Position numbers and translations under genes: made by a program
Notes under the pieces: generated by a model
The model's database searches: none
The model's input: only the letters and a program-made list of their open reading frames with translations
What the model was told of the DNA's origin: nothing
Assembly: GCA_963682055.1 (NCBI GenBank)
Contig: OY821750.1
Coordinates: 28,962,402 to 29,026,401, forward strand
From: Primula veris
Taxonomy: Eukaryota; Streptophyta; Magnoliopsida; Ericales; Primulaceae
Direction: 5' to 3'
Length of the DNA stretch: 64,000 nucleotides
Shown: positions 8,918-20,520 of the stretch, in pieces
Layout of the letters: each line of letters opens with the position of its first letter
Numbering within the stretch: the first letter of the stretch is position 1

Positions 8918-11900
8918 TCACACATCAAACATGCCTAACTCTCGTCGAATAAAACAAAATTGTTCCTTATTAAGGGGTTTTGTAAAAATATCGGCTAATT
9001 GCCTATCGGTACTTATATATTCAAGTGTAATATCCCCTTTTTGGACATGATCCCTTAAAAAGTGATGACGTAAATTAATATGTTTAGTGCGAGAGTGTTG
9101 GATCGGATTTTTCGAAAGATTTATTGCACTAGTATTATCACACAAAATAGGTACACTATCAAACGATAATTCAAAGTCGTTTAGTTGTTGACGCATCCAA
9201 AGGATTTGTGCGCAACAACTACCCGCGGCGACGTATTCCGCCTCCGCCGTTGAAAGCGCAACCGAGTTTTGTTTCTTGCTATGCCAAGAAACTAAGGCGT
9301 TTCCTAAAAAATGGCAAGTGCCACTAGTACTCTTTCTATCTAATCGACAACCGGCAAAGTCGGCGTCGGAATAGCCAAGCAATTCAAAAGAAGTATCATG
9401 AGGATAAAACAATCCTAAATTGCAAGTACCTACAAGATATCTAAAAATGCGCTTAACGGCTATAACATGCGATTCTTTAGGGCAAGATTGATACCTAGCA
9501 CACAAGCAAACACTAAACATGATATCGGGTCTACTTGCGGTTAAATATAAGAGGGATCCAATCATACCTCTATAGAGCTTTTGGTCCACGCTTTTACCCG
9601 ATTCATCCTTGTCTAGTTTTGTTGCCGGACTCATCGGAGTTCCTAGCGGCTTTGCATCGCTCATGTTGAACCGTTTGAGCAAGTCCCTCGTGTATTTGGC
9701 TTGATTGACGAAAATTCCGTCCTTTGTTTGTTTGATTTGCAATCCAAGAAAGTATGTGAGTTCACCCATCATGCTCATCTCGAATTCACCTTGCATACAC
9801 TTAGAAAACTCCTCGCACATGCGAGCATTAGTAGCACCGAAAATAATATCATCAACATATATTTGAATTAAAAGCATATCTTTTCCATCCTTTTTAATAA
9901 AAAGAGTAGTGTCTAAAGTACCACGAGAAAAACCCTTTTTGATCAAAAATTTACTAAGTCTTTCATACCACGCCCGGGGTGCTTGTTTTAAACCATAAAG
10001 TGCTTTACGAAGTTTGTAAACATGATCGGGAAATGCGTGATTTTCAAAGCCGGGTGGTTGTTTTACATAAACTTCCTCATTTATAAAACCGTTCAAAAAG
10101 GCACTTTTAACATCCATTTGAAACAATTTAAAACGTTTAAAAGAAGCATAAGCAAGCAACATTCTAATGGCTTCTAGTCTAGCTACGGGTGCGTAAGTTT
10201 CATCGAAATCGATGCCTTCTTCTTGGTTATACCCTTGAGCTACTAGTCTAGCCTTATTTCTAATGACTACCCCGGATTCATCCATCTTATTACGAAATAT
10301 CCATTTCGTACCTATAATGGTTTTCTCATGCGGTCTAGGTACTAATGTCCATACGTTGCTACGCTCGAATTGATTTAATTCGTCATGCATAGCTAATACC
10401 CAACCCTCATCGAGTTCCGCTTCATGAATGTTCTTGGGCTCTAATTGAGACAAGAATGCAAAATGATTAACTATATTTCTTAATGATGAACGTGTATGCA
10501 CTCTTTCTCCCGGGTTACCCAAAATTAAATCTTGCGGATGGTGATTGGCAAAACGCCATTCTTGAGGCAAATCCTCATGAATATGTACGCTAGATTCTAA
10601 GTCCTTTTGAAGTCTCTCTATAGTGACTTCTTCATCAACGGGTTCAACCTCTATGCTAGGCGTTGACTCTAAGCTAGATATAACATGATTCGAAGAAGAT
10701 GCTTTATGAAAAATATCATCATTAATATTATGAACAATTAAAGGCTTATCAATCGTCGGCAAATTCTCATCAAACGAGACATGTACCGACTCTTCCACCA
10801 ATAAAGTTCTTTTATTAAAAATACGATAAGCTTTACTCGATATAGCATATCCAACGAAAATTCCTTCGTCGGACTTAGCATCGAATTTTCCTAGATTATC
10901 CTTACCATTATTATGAACATAACATTTACAACCAAATGCACGTAAATGAGAAATATTGGGCTTTCGCTCATTCCATAATTCGTAAGGTGTCTTTTTTAAT
11001 ATGGGCCTAATTAAGGCTCTATTTAAAATATAACAAGCGGAGTTTACAGCTTCGGCCCAAAAATACTTTGGCAAATTATTTTCGCAAAGCATGGTCCGTG
11101 CCATTTCCTCTAGGGTTCTATTCTTTCTCTCTACTACCCCATTTTGTTGGGGCGTACGAGGAGCCGAAAAATTATGATCAATACCATTTTCATCACAATA
11201 AGTTTGAAATGGAGTATTCTCAAATTCCTTACCATGGTCGGTTCGGATACTTTTGATCATATAACCCTTTCGTGTTTGGAGCTTTTTGCAAATAATAGAG
11301 AATTCTCTAAATGCTTCATGCTTATGAGTTAAAAACAACACCCAAGTAAAGCGACTAAAATCGTCAACCATGACGAAGGCATATGCACGCCCGCCAAGAC
11401 TAAGTGTCCGGGAGGGGCCAACTAAGTCCATATGAATGAGCTCCAAACAACGAGTAGTAGAAATAATATTTTTAGACTTAAAAGAAATCTTTGTTTGTTT
11501 GCCTAATTGGCAAGCGTGACAAAGTTTGTCCTTTATATAAGGAGTTTTTGGTAAACTTATTACCAAATCTTTACTAGAAAGTTTAGCAAGTAAATCAAGA
11601 CTTGCATGACCAAGTCGTCTATGCCACAACCAACCATTGTCGTTGATAGTAACAAGACACTTAACTTCATTTTCCACCGAACTATTCAAATCAATCATAT
11701 AGACATTATTTTGTCTTTGACCCATGAGAATAGTTTTATTATTTGAAATACAATGAATGATGCAATGAGATTTTTCAAAAATGACTTTGTGACCCAAATC
11801 GCAAAGTTGACTTATACTAAGCAAGTTGTGTTTAAGACCATCCACAAGCAATACATTATCGATAACAACATTAGATGGTTTAGAGATACTACCAATACCG

Positions 11901-12052
11901 ATAATTTTGCCCTTGCTATTATCTCCGAAGGTCACAAAACCTCCGTCTTTAGGTGCAAGAGTGGTGAATTTTGTTTTGTCTCCCGTCATATGTCTTGAGC
12001 ATCCACTATCCAAGAACCACTTGTCCTCGTTGATTTTTGACCTCAAGCATAC
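8918..12052 (-). CDS. Copia pol: protease, integrase, reverse transcriptase, RNase H
   Basis: About 1040 residues are open. In order: aspartic protease ([13 protein letters not shown] at the start); GAG-pre-integrase HHCC zinc finger (HRRLGHA ... CHAC); integrase core with D (MDLVGP), D (RTDHGKEF) and E (GVVERKNRT); reverse transcriptase ([26 protein letters not shown], catalytic YVDD); and Copia RNase H ([30 protein letters not shown]). All catalytic residues I looked for are present and there is no internal stop. The frame opens only after a TAG at 12053-12055, has no ATG near its start, and is offset by one base from gag, which ends at 12069. Pol would therefore need recoding, or the copy is broken. 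Confidence 0.93.
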   Translation of the reverse strand, partial: VCLRSKINEDKWFLDSGCSRHMTGDKTKFTTLAPKDGGFVTFGDNSKGKIIGIGSISKPSNVVIDNVLLVDGLKHNLLSISQLCDLGHKVIFEKSHCIIHCISNNKTILMGQRQNNVYMIDLNSSVENEVKCLVTINDNGWLWHRRLGHASLDLLAKLSSKDLVISLPKTPYIKDKLCHACQLGKQTKISFKSKNIISTTRCLELIHMDLVGPSRTLSLGGRAYAFVMVDDFSRFTWVLFLTHKHEAFREFSIICKKLQTRKGYMIKSIRTDHGKEFENTPFQTYCDENGIDHNFSAPRTPQQNGVVERKNRTLEEMARTMLCENNLPKYFWAEAVNSACYILNRALIRPILKKTPYELWNERKPNISHLRAFGCKCYVHNNGKDNLGKFDAKSDEGIFVGYAISSKAYRIFNKRTLLVEESVHVSFDENLPTIDKPLIVHNINDDIFHKASSSNHVISSLESTPSIEVEPVDEEVTIERLQKDLESSVHIHEDLPQEWRFANHHPQDLILGNPGERVHTRSSLRNIVNHFAFLSQLEPKNIHEAELDEGWVLAMHDELNQFERSNVWTLVPRPHEKTIIGTKWIFRNKMDESGVVIRNKARLVAQGYNQEEGIDFDETYAPVARLEAIRMLLAYASFKRFKLFQMDVKSAFLNGFINEEVYVKQPPGFENHAFPDHVYKLRKALYGLKQAPRAWYERLSKFLIKKGFSRGTLDTTLFIKKDGKDMLLIQIYVDDIIFGATNARMCEEFSKCMQGEFEMSMMGELTYFLGLQIKQTKDGIFVNQAKYTRDLLKRFNMSDAKPLGTPMSPATKLDKDESGKSVDQKLYRGMIGSLLYLTASRPDIMFSVCLCARYQSCPKESHVIAVKRIFRYLVGTCNLGLFYPHDTSFELLGYSDADFAGCRLDRKSTSGTCHFLGNALVSWHSKKQNSVALSTAEAEYVAAGSCCAQILWMRQQLNDFELSFDSVPILCDNTSAINLSKNPIQHSRTKHINLRHHFLRDHVQKGDITLEYISTDRQLADIFTKPLNKEQFCFIRRELGMFDV

Positions 12053-12068
12053 CTACAAGACAAAACGA

Positions 12069-13760
12069 TCATTGGTACCCTAATCCATTTTTGGGTCCTT
12101 GAGGGTTAGAGTCTCGACCCTTTGGAATCCAAACCAAATCATTTCTATTAACCTTATACCTATTAGGGCAATATATGTAATCTTCATAGTGATCACTACG
12201 GTTGCAAGTAATACATTTAACATGCGATATAGGTTTAACAAAACGATTATAAACTAAGTTCTTTTTATACGAGTTGTTTTTATGAGAGTGATTTGGTTGT
12301 CTACTTTCATTTTTAGCCGTTTGTTTGGTGAATAGGTTTTTATGCTTAGCCGTTAAGAGTGGGTTGTAACCTACACCAGTTTTATCATACGCGCCTTGTT
12401 GAGAAGCTAATATAGTACTTAGCATTTTACTACCTTTAGTGAACTTAGAGAGAGTAAGTTCGGCGCTATCCGTCTTAAGTTTACATGACTTAAGGTCATC
12501 AACTAACTTATCATTTTCTAGGGTGAGTTCGGCATTTTTAGTTGTGAGTGAGTCATTTTTCATAGCTAAATTTTCAAGTTCGTCTTGTAGAGTAATTAGC
12601 AATTTTCTAAAAGATTTGTTCTTACCTCTAGCTTTTTCTAAAGACTCTAACACATCATTAATATCAAGACAATCATCACTAGAAATAGAGGAGTTAGAGG
12701 AGTGATAGCTTACATCCTCGGTATCATCGTCTCTAGCCATGAGACATAGATTTGCGACTTCTTCATTGTCGCTATCGGAGCTATCATCATCGCTCCCCCA
12801 TGCGGCCAAGAATGCCTTCTTGTTTTCCTTTTTCTTTACGAACTTGTCCTTTTTCTTCAAGGGACATTCGTTTTGCATATGGCCGGGTTTGTGACATTTG
12901 TAGCAAATGATTTCGTCCTTTTTGCTAGATTTTTCGGAAGTCTCTTCCTTATATTCCTTTTTCCGAAATCGTTGTCCACCCTTCTTTTTCCAACTTAGGA
13001 ATTTGTTGTAGCGTTTGGCAAAGAGAGCCATCTCATCATCCTCACTAGATGAATCATTTTCGCTATCGTCATTTGTTGTGCATTTGAAGGCAATGCCTTT
13101 CTTCTTTTTCGAGTCATCCTCATGCTTTCGAGTCGTCATGTCGAGTTCATGAGTGCTTAGGGATCCAATGAGGTTGTCGAGAGAGAGAGTGTTCATGTCC
13201 TTGGCCTCTTGTATGGCCGTCACTTTCGATTCCCACTTCCTTGGAAGACTTCGAAGGATTTTCGTCACCATCTCCTTGCTAGAGTATACCTTTTCAAGTC
13301 TTTTAAGATCATTAGTAATCTTAGTAAAACGAATGTACATAGAAGCAATAGACTCGTCATCATCGACTTTAAATAATTCATAATCATGAATAAGCATGCT
13401 AATTTTAGAGTCCTTAACTTGACTAGTTCCTTCGTGCATAATAGCTAGCTTATCCCACATTTGCTTAGCGGTGTCACAACCGGAAATCTTATCATATTCA
13501 CTAGGCGAGAGCGCACAAGTGATAAAAGTCATAGCCCTACAATTTAGGGAAAATGCGAGGCGTTCATCGGTGTCTAGTTCCTCTACAAGTTTATCTTCGC
13601 CATTTCTTCTAGGCGTTCTATAGCCTTTACTAATAGTTATCCATTGGTCTATTTCAAAACCACAAAGGAAATTTTTCATAAGGTCTCTCCAATAGGGATA
13701 GTTAGTACCGTCAAAGAATGGTGGCCTAGTTATGGATTTAGAGTCGGCGTATGAAGACAT
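12069..13760 (-). CDS. Copia gag (UBN2-type capsid with zinc knuckle)
   Basis: The 563-residue ORF begins at an ATG about 50 bp downstream of the PBS. The N-terminal part (PPFFDGTNYPYWRDLM and the following helices) is the UBN2/gag capsid domain of Copia elements. A CCHC knuckle CYKCHKPGHMQNEC sits near residue 290 between lysine-rich and acidic stretches, and a degenerate second Cys/His cluster (CITCNRSDHYEDYIYC) lies near the C-terminus. A predicted coiled coil (ENLAMKNDSLTTKNAELTLE) lies between them. The frame ends in TGA at 12069-12071, 17 bp before the pol frame opens. The two stops appear to be products of small indels, because a short stretch of the third frame bridges the gap. Confidence 0.9.
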   Translation of the reverse strand: MSSYADSKSITRPPFFDGTNYPYWRDLMKNFLCGFEIDQWITISKGYRTPRRNGEDKLVEELDTDERLAFSLNCRAMTFITCALSPSEYDKISGCDTAKQMWDKLAIMHEGTSQVKDSKISMLIHDYELFKVDDDESIASMYIRFTKITNDLKRLEKVYSSKEMVTKILRSLPRKWESKVTAIQEAKDMNTLSLDNLIGSLSTHELDMTTRKHEDDSKKKKGIAFKCTTNDDSENDSSSEDDEMALFAKRYNKFLSWKKKGGQRFRKKEYKEETSEKSSKKDEIICYKCHKPGHMQNECPLKKKDKFVKKKENKKAFLAAWGSDDDSSDSDNEEVANLCLMARDDDTEDVSYHSSNSSISSDDCLDINDVLESLEKARGKNKSFRKLLITLQDELENLAMKNDSLTTKNAELTLENDKLVDDLKSCKLKTDSAELTLSKFTKGSKMLSTILASQQGAYDKTGVGYNPLLTAKHKNLFTKQTAKNESRQPNHSHKNNSYKKNLVYNRFVKPISHVKCITCNRSDHYEDYIYCPNRYKVNRNDLVWIPKGRDSNPQGPKNGLGYQ

Positions 13761-13812
13761 AGTGGATCTTTAAACTATAAAATCGTTAGATTTTTATGAG
13801 TAGAATAGCTAA

Positions 13813-13824
13813 GCTCTGATACCA
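13813..13824 (-). promoter_or_regulatory. Primer binding site, initiator tRNA-Met
   Basis: On the minus strand TGGTATCAGAGC follows the LTR end after a 2-bp spacer. It is the complement of the 3' end of plant initiator methionine tRNA, the usual primer of Copia elements. Confidence 0.9.
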
Positions 13825-13826
13825 AT

Positions 13827-15004
13827 TGTTGGTCCGTAGGAGTCTAAACCTTAGAGGCGGGGTGAATAAGGTTTTGTACGTTTTTCGCGGAATGAAATCT
13901 ATGGGTTATTAACTAGGTTAATGTGTGATATATATAACTAAAACTCTTTCGTTAACTAATTATTGCTAGATAAATCTAAGCAAGCAATAAATGTAAGCGA
14001 TAAATAAATACGAAAAGTAAGAGTTAAGGGAAAGAAATAACGCAAGATTTATAGAGGTTCGACAAACCGCGCCTACGTCCTCTCCTCGGTATTTTCACTA
14101 CCGAGTGTTTCACTAAAATCTTCGTTTCAAGGTTACACCTTAACGAGCTTAATCAACCGATTACGCTCCCCCTCACTATATGAGTATCCCGAATAAATGA
14201 CCTAGAGCTTTTAAGCTACACTTGCTTAAAAGCCTCTACCCAATTCACTCGCTCACAAATGAGTTTATAAAATTACTCTTTTACAAATTTGATCACTCAC
14301 TAACAAATAATATCTCGAAGTTTATAGAATTACAAGAATAATACTCTCGAGAATATTTAATAATACAAGTGAGATTTTGTAGTATAAGCTTGAAGAATAG
14401 CTTTTTAAGAATTGCTTATAAGTTGTGTATGCTTGGTTATCCTCTCTAATGGACTTTGGGGCCTTTTTGTAGAGTGAAAAGCTTCAGCATTTAATTTCAG
14501 ACCGTTGCTGGTTGTTGAGTTCATTCAATGCTGTTTTCGCAGTTGTTCGCCCAATTTTCAGAAAGAGCTTAAAAGCTGGAATTTGAAAATCTACAGAAAC
14601 GATCGGTCGTTTCTGTAAAACGATCGGTCGTTTTTGATCTGAGTTCTCTGGAAGAATTTATACTGAAAACGATCGGTCGTTTCCTCTTGGCGATCGGTCG
14701 TTTTTACGTTGTGCTCACTGGAAGAAATTTGCACTGAATATGATCGATCGTTTTTGCTTATAGATCAATCGTTTTTAATTCTGGGCATCTTTCGGTTTTC
14801 TCGACCAACTTTGAAAGCTTGTAACTTGTTCGATTTAATTCCGATTGACGTTCCGCTTGATCCGTTGACTTCGTATTTGCGTATTCTATCATTTTGACCC
14901 TTTGACACGCTAGATAAATGATTAGTACGCAAAACGAGCTTTTATCATGTTTTACAAATATTGTTATCATCAAAATAATCGATTTGAAGAATCAACGTTT
15001 AACA
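13827..15004 (-). repeat. Copia LTR (5' LTR of the element)
   Basis: The 1178-bp LTR ends in AACGTTTAACA and abuts the AAGTC target duplication. It contains the second copy of the palindrome cluster at about 14594-14776. Confidence 0.95.
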
Positions 15005-15168
15005 AAGTCAATCCAATTGAAAAACTATACAATAATTGAGGATATCAAAACCTTGAAGGAGGGCAAGAATTGGTGTTTCATGGGACCGAGATGCACTAAG
15101 GTTTATGCTGCAGCCAATTTCTTTCTATTTTTGCGAGAGATAGCACTGCGAATTCGCTTTCGAATGTA
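15005..15168 (+). pseudogene. RNase H remnant, copy B, right part
   Basis: This continues the frame cut at 5430. It reads NYTIIEDIKTLKEGKNWCF and then GPRCTKVYAAANFF, ending at TAA 15166-15168. The W-x-F followed by R-x-x-K-x-x-A-A pattern is the normal C-terminal motif of plant RNase H domains. Copy B therefore keeps the real end of the domain, which copies A and C have lost just after CACTAAG. Confidence 0.6.
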
Positions 15169-16565
15169 ATGGACGTGTATTGACAAAGACTTAACTAAAT
15201 ATTATGAGATTTAAAAAAAAACCTAAACTAGTACTAGTAATAATTCAAATTGTATAATTTTTCTGAGTTAATTAATTAGGGATTATATAGTTTATACTCG
15301 TGCGTGAGGAACCAATAAAAGAAAGCAACCAAAGACAAATAGCAATAAGCAGGCAGCTCAATATAAGAATTGATCCGGCTATAAAATTTAATTAAGAATT
15401 GATCAATTATTTCTAAAACTAATTAAAGATTGATCCATTACTCATTAAGTATAAAATCTCTCTCGATTCTTTCTATTTATCTAATTTATCACTCTCTCTC
15501 TCCCTAAAAAACCTCTAAATAAAAAACTTCCCAAATAAAAAACCTTTCATTACATATATATATATGTATGTATATATATATATGTATGTATATATCTATT
15601 TTGGTGCTCTTGATGAGATGCATACATGCTGCTCTTGTAATATGTATATCTATATTTATATTTTGCTGCTATAAAAACCTCCGGCTATTTTGCTGCTCTT
15701 GTAATTCTATATCTATTTTTTTGTATATATATATATATATACATAGATATACATATATATATATATATACATAGATATATATGCATATATATATATATAT
15801 ATATGCATATCTCTCTCCACTCAGTGGGAGGAGAGAAAAATTAACTTTGGTATTGTTTTAGGATTAAGGATTGAACTCTAAAACAGTCTCGGTAGATAAG
15901 AAGATGCGTGTTAGGTGTTTTTTCAGACTGTTTATTTAATTTATTTTTCAGACTGTTTTTTAATTGTTTTTATTTTTCAGACTGTTTTTTATTTAATTTA
16001 TTTTTCAGACTGTTTTTTATTTAATTTATTTATTTTTCAGACTGTTTTAACAGACTGTTTTTTTACGTTTTCAGACCTTTTTTTTTTTTTTTTTTTACGT
16101 TTTTGGATTTTTATTTATTTATTTTTCAGACTGTTTTAACAAACTGTTTTCAGACTGTTTAACAAACTGTTTTCAGATTGTTTTTTTTACGTTTTCAAAC
16201 TGTTTTTTTTTTACTTTTTTGGATTTTTGTTGATTTTAGATTTTTTTTTGATTTTTTGGGATTTTAAAAAAAAAGTCGTGTTTTTTCGGGGTTTGCCTCT
16301 TATTTTTTTTTTTGGATTTTTTCATTTTTTTTTTATTTTTTCATTTTTGCATTTTTATTTTCTGGAATTTTTTCATTTTTTCTGATTTTTTACATATTTA
16401 TTGGTTAGTCAGGGAAAATGGATCAATCCTTAATTAATTTCAGTTTCATGGACCAATTCTTAAATATTTTTGTTTTCATGGTGCAATACAAAATTTACCC
16501 TTCCTTATAGTCGAATTGGAACCGTCTCTCTAAATTTTACCCATCTTTCATTTTCTTTTATTAGC
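15169..16565. other. Non-coding segment present only in copy B
   Basis: This is about 1.4 kb of TA/TG microsatellite (15555-15800) and very T-rich DNA with repeated TTTTCAGACTGTTTTT motifs (15915-16200). Copies A and C lack it. The boundaries share GCACT (GCACTAAG on the left, GCACTGGG on the right), which fits either a deletion in A and C across a short direct repeat or an insertion in B. No gene is seen. Confidence 0.6.
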
Positions 16566-16963
16566 ACTGGGTTGAATAATACAACCTTTTAACTTGTAAG
16601 TTTAGAAATTCATTAACGGATTAGCCCGAGTAGTTAGCTCACATTGTTAATATATATATATATTGAACCCAAATTAATAAGTCTTCAAAAACAATATCTA
16701 TTTATAACTTTGTAAATTCGTTTAAATAACTAGACTTGGTACTTGGTAGAAGATAACATTTTAATTAGTAACTTATAATTTAGGAATGCATCTAATTAAT
16801 GGTAAATTGATATAAAAGACATTAAAGAAATAGCTGAAGTAGTAAACCCCAAAACCACAAATATTATATTGAAGCCAAACGTATCTCTAAAACCGGAGCC
16901 CTTTTTGTATCTTTCACATATTCAGTCGTTAAACAAATAACCATACTACTTTACCAACCAAGT

Positions 16964-17775
16964 TTAGCAATCGAAATCGCATTGGCATATGTCGCCGAAG
17001 TCGAATTTGGTGAGAAGTCCTTGGCCATTCGTATAACCGCTGCATACATTATTACAGTCGTCGTAAACATTCGGGCCGTCTTTTATTAGTGCTCCAGTTT
17101 GAACCCTACACCTTTTGGAAATAGTATCACCACATTTGTAAGAGCAAAAACACAACAGAGGACTGGTGCCTATATTTGTAGTAATTCCCTGAGCTTCATC
17201 TGCTGGATTAGAACGCAAACCTTTACACTCGGCATCACAATTATTAACAAGATATGCACTTCCGATTAACGACATGCAATCTCGTAGCGGGCCTTTTTGT
17301 TGAAACCTTGCCATTATTACATTAAATCATGTGTCGTTCCAGATTTTATCAGAATAGCAATATTAATAATTAAATTCTGAGTATCCATGTTACATTTTAT
17401 AGAATGAGTAATTATCAGTCATGGTAAATTTATTTTGCTATAATTTCTGTTAATTTAAATTTACCATGTGCATGTTAGACTTTATGGTTGAAAAGTTGGC
17501 ATTAACCTTTAGAAATTGAAAAGGACTAATGCACTTTGTTACAACTGCAAAATTAGAATGGCATAAAATAAGCCTAAACATAGGTCCAAGTGTGCGAACC
17601 TATTTATTGTATGCCTTAAGAGTTACATACTTCAATTGTGTTTAAAAAACATATAATATATTCAATTTGATCACATGTTAGAAAACATGAGAACAAATTA
17701 AAAGAAAAAAAAATCAGATATACCTGAACTAGCAAGAAGAATAACAAGAACGGACAATACCAAAGACTTGGACAT
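16964..17775 (-). pseudogene. Defensin-like gene copy 2, probably inactivated
   Basis: Exon 1 (17724-17775) encodes the signal peptide MSKSLVLSVLV...LASS with a normal GTATATC donor. Exon 2 (16964-17314 from its ATG) encodes the same two six-cysteine modules as copies 1 and 3, with all 12 cysteines present. The intron acceptor is gone: where copies 1 and 3 read ATGCAG|TAATGG, this copy reads ATGTAATAATGG. There is no other AG close upstream, and the next AG (in GGCAAG) would shift the frame. The TATA position reads TACAAATT instead of TATAAATT. The signal peptide and the cysteine domain are thus unlikely to be joined. Exon 2 has no premature stop, so the damage looks recent. Confidence 0.75.
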
Positions 17776-17836
17776 CTTTGCTTTATTTTAAGTTCGTGTA
17801 TGTAGTACTCTATACTCTGAAGATAGGTCAGGGGTT

Positions 17837-17844
17837 AATTTGTA
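17837..17844 (-). promoter_or_regulatory. Mutated TATA box of defensin-like copy 2
   Basis: The minus strand reads TACAAATT at the position where copies 1 and 3 have TATAAATT. Confidence 0.55.
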
Positions 17845-17944
17845 GTTACATGTGAGAAAAGGGAGATGTACCATTTTGATTTTACTTGTAAATACCCTTT
17901 AACGTTTCCCTCTTTCATTGGTGTACTATTAATCGTCATACTAT

Positions 17945-18110
17945 TATTAAAAACTTTATCCAAAAACTTTATCCGTTGAGTTGACGGACTAGATAGACCA
18001 ATTATTCGTAATTAAAAATATGATTTCATGAATATCGAAACAAAAATTATTGGTATACGTAACTCGTCACATCAGCGGATAAGGTTTTTAGGTAATTTTT
18101 TAGGCTGAAT
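17945..18110. mobile_element. MITE-like insertion specific to copy B
   Basis: Copy A lacks about 200 bp found here. The ends are inverted relatives: AAAAACTTTATCCGTTGAG on the left and, in reverse complement, AAAAACCTTATCCGCTGATG on the right. Exact ends and target duplication are unclear. Confidence 0.45.
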
Positions 18111-19128
18111 ATATAATTTATCTAATCCTAATTGTAAGTTTATAACCCACAATATGGTCTTGATACAATCTTCACAAGGGAAAGTGCATTGGTAAAAGTA
18201 ATATTAGCTTTAAATTCTATGAGATTATTACAGTAGCTAGAATTCAGAAACATGCACATCATTTAATTGGCCTTCTCAATACATTACAAATAATTTATTG
18301 ACATACTATTATTTTGATACCTTTCCTATACCAGCATGTTTCCTTTCGTAGTAATGGTTCGAATTATGACATCGATACATGCAAATTTCATTCAATTCAT
18401 ACAATTCTTAAATTGACTTATAAATTTTTTATATGTCTTAATTTATGATAAATTTTGGTTTAACGGGATGGAAACGCTCTTCAAATTTTTGAAAATAGAA
18501 ATCAATTTAACCATCCGTTTATGATATTTTAGAGTAAACCAGCATCTTGTAATGTTTAATGTTGGTACTCATCTCCTATAATTATCACAATAAACTGTAT
18601 ATGAAATAAGATAAATTTATACACGATTAACTTTAAAGTTGGTGACTAATTAAAGACCTCCAAGTTGCGATCTTTCTTTTATCTCATAGGTCCTCAACAA
18701 TAATACAAAGTCAGGACCCGTTTTTAGGTAGGTAGGCCCCAGAGTTACGGGTCTAGAGGCTCCAAAAACCGGTTAAATTTATATCCCAATTTTATAACAA
18801 AATTTATATCTATATATATAAATATACAGTTCAATAAGTGTTATGAAATTTTTAATATCTTAATGGTTAATATAGGAAACAAAAGTTTATGTTCTTTCCA
18901 ATGATGCAGGTTCGAATCCTGCTACTTACTTTTTTTTATTTAACAATAACATTATTTTATTATTACATTAAACATTCACATAGTTTGAAGTAAATTAATT
19001 TCTGGTCTAATATATTCTATCTTTCAGGAAAAAAAACTTTTTTTTATAAAATATATGAATAAAAAAATCCTCTTATTTCTGGTAGCTTAGAGCCTCCTAA
19101 AGTCTAAAACCGCCCCTGCAAATAGTTA

Positions 19129-20190
19129 GAACATGTGTTTGTTGGCTGAGACTGTATGTGTAGTACTATAGAGGATATTTGCTCCGTCCCGATTAACAAG
19201 TCGGGGAAAGAGGATTACTTAAGTGTGACACTATACGAGCGATGGGGTATATTCGGTTAAGTCTGGTTACCATCTAGTGATTTCCGATGACGACATAAAC
19301 TCCGAGATTAGCATATCGTTCTCGATTGGTCAGGATGCCTGGAAATACATTTGGAAAACGAAAACGGCTCCCCAACTGCAACACTTTTTCTGGATAGCTA
19401 TCTCGACTACTCTCGCCATTAAGGAGAAACCTTTTAGAAGAAATTGTGTTCATGATCGAACTTGCCCACTATGCAATAGACATCAGGAAACTGTTGAACA
19501 CCTACTAACGCAATGTACTTGAACGAAAAACATATGGTTTGGATGTTCTTTGAGTATTGTATTAACCCGGATTCAATTATTACATTGGTTACTTGTTTTG
19601 TCCAGATTTGTGATACTTATCGAGCTCGTAATTGTATTGGACTAGTTCTAATATTTGTTGGCAAATATGGAAAGAAATGAATGGTTTTATTTTTAATAAT
19701 GCAAAAGTGAATCCAAAAAAAGTGATGAGTCTAGTGATGGAGATTTATAATGATTTTTTGAAGGCTAAGTATGACTCAAATGAAACTTATGCACTTACTA
19801 TCAAAGAATGTCTAGAAAAAAGGTCTAAACCATCCCATGATTATCTTAAAATTAATACTGACACAGCCATAAAGTTATCAAGGAAGATGGCAAGTTGTTG
19901 ACTGATCGTACGTGATGACAGTGAGACCTTAATCGATATGTGGTCGGGTAGGTTGAGTGCCTCGTCTCTGTTGATGGCCGGAGCGTTAATACTATCTATT
20001 ACTTGTGAGCATGCGATTACTATGAGATGGAGAAATGTTGTTTACTAATCCGATAACTGGGAATTGATTAACATATGTACTGTAAACTAGAAGTCGATCC
20101 CATTGGAAAACTATACAATAATTGAGGATATTAAAACCTTGAAGAAGGGCAAGAATTAGTGTTTCATGGGACCGAGATACACCAAGTTGA
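19129..20190 (+). pseudogene. RNase H / RT zinc-binding remnant, copy C
   Basis: Two open stretches (19277-19522 and 19632-19901) give the clearest view of the fossil. The zinc-binding module ends RTCPLCNRHQETVEHLL. The RNase H linker is WKEMNGFIFNNAKVNPKK and leads to YLKINTDTAIK. Stops separate the pieces and the C-terminal end is missing, as in copy A. Confidence 0.7.
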
Positions 20191-20261
20191 ATGATACAAC
20201 CTTTTAACTTGTAAGGTTTGGAATTAATTAATGGATTAGCCCGAGTAGTTAGCTCACATTG

Positions 20262-20263
<2 letters not shown>

Positions 20264-20315
<52 letters not shown>
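20264..20315. repeat. (TA)n microsatellite
   Basis: About 52 bp of uninterrupted TA lies at the same place as shorter TA tracts in copies A and B. Confidence 0.9.
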
Positions 20316-20319
<4 letters not shown>

Positions 20320-20520
20320 CATTTTATTAGTAACTTATAATTTAGGAATGCATCTAATTAATGGTAAATTGATATAAAGAAAAAGATATAGCTCAAGTAG
20401 TAAAGCCCACAACCACAAACATTATATTGAAGCCAAATGCATCTCCAATTGGAGCCTTTTTTGATTCATTTCACATATTCAGTCATTAAACAAGTAACCA
20501 TACTACTTTACCAACTAAGT

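Larger units (their letters stand above)
5431..15004 (-). mobile_element. Complete Copia LTR retrotransposon, Sirevirus type
   Basis: The element spans 9574 bp and is flanked by the 5-bp target duplication AAGTC (5426-5430 and 15005-15009). It starts TGTT and ends AACA. Two 1178-bp LTRs differ at about eight positions by eye. On the minus strand the order is LTR, PBS to initiator tRNA-Met, gag, pol (protease, integrase, RT, RNase H), a hairpin-rich spacer, an additional ORF in the envelope position, polypurine tracts, LTR. The integrase-before-RT order makes it Copia. The PBS, the extra 3' ORF and the duplicated PPT motif point to the Sirevirus group. It interrupts duplication unit B. A gag/pol reading-frame break suggests that this copy is probably not autonomous as it stands. 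Confidence 0.95.
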
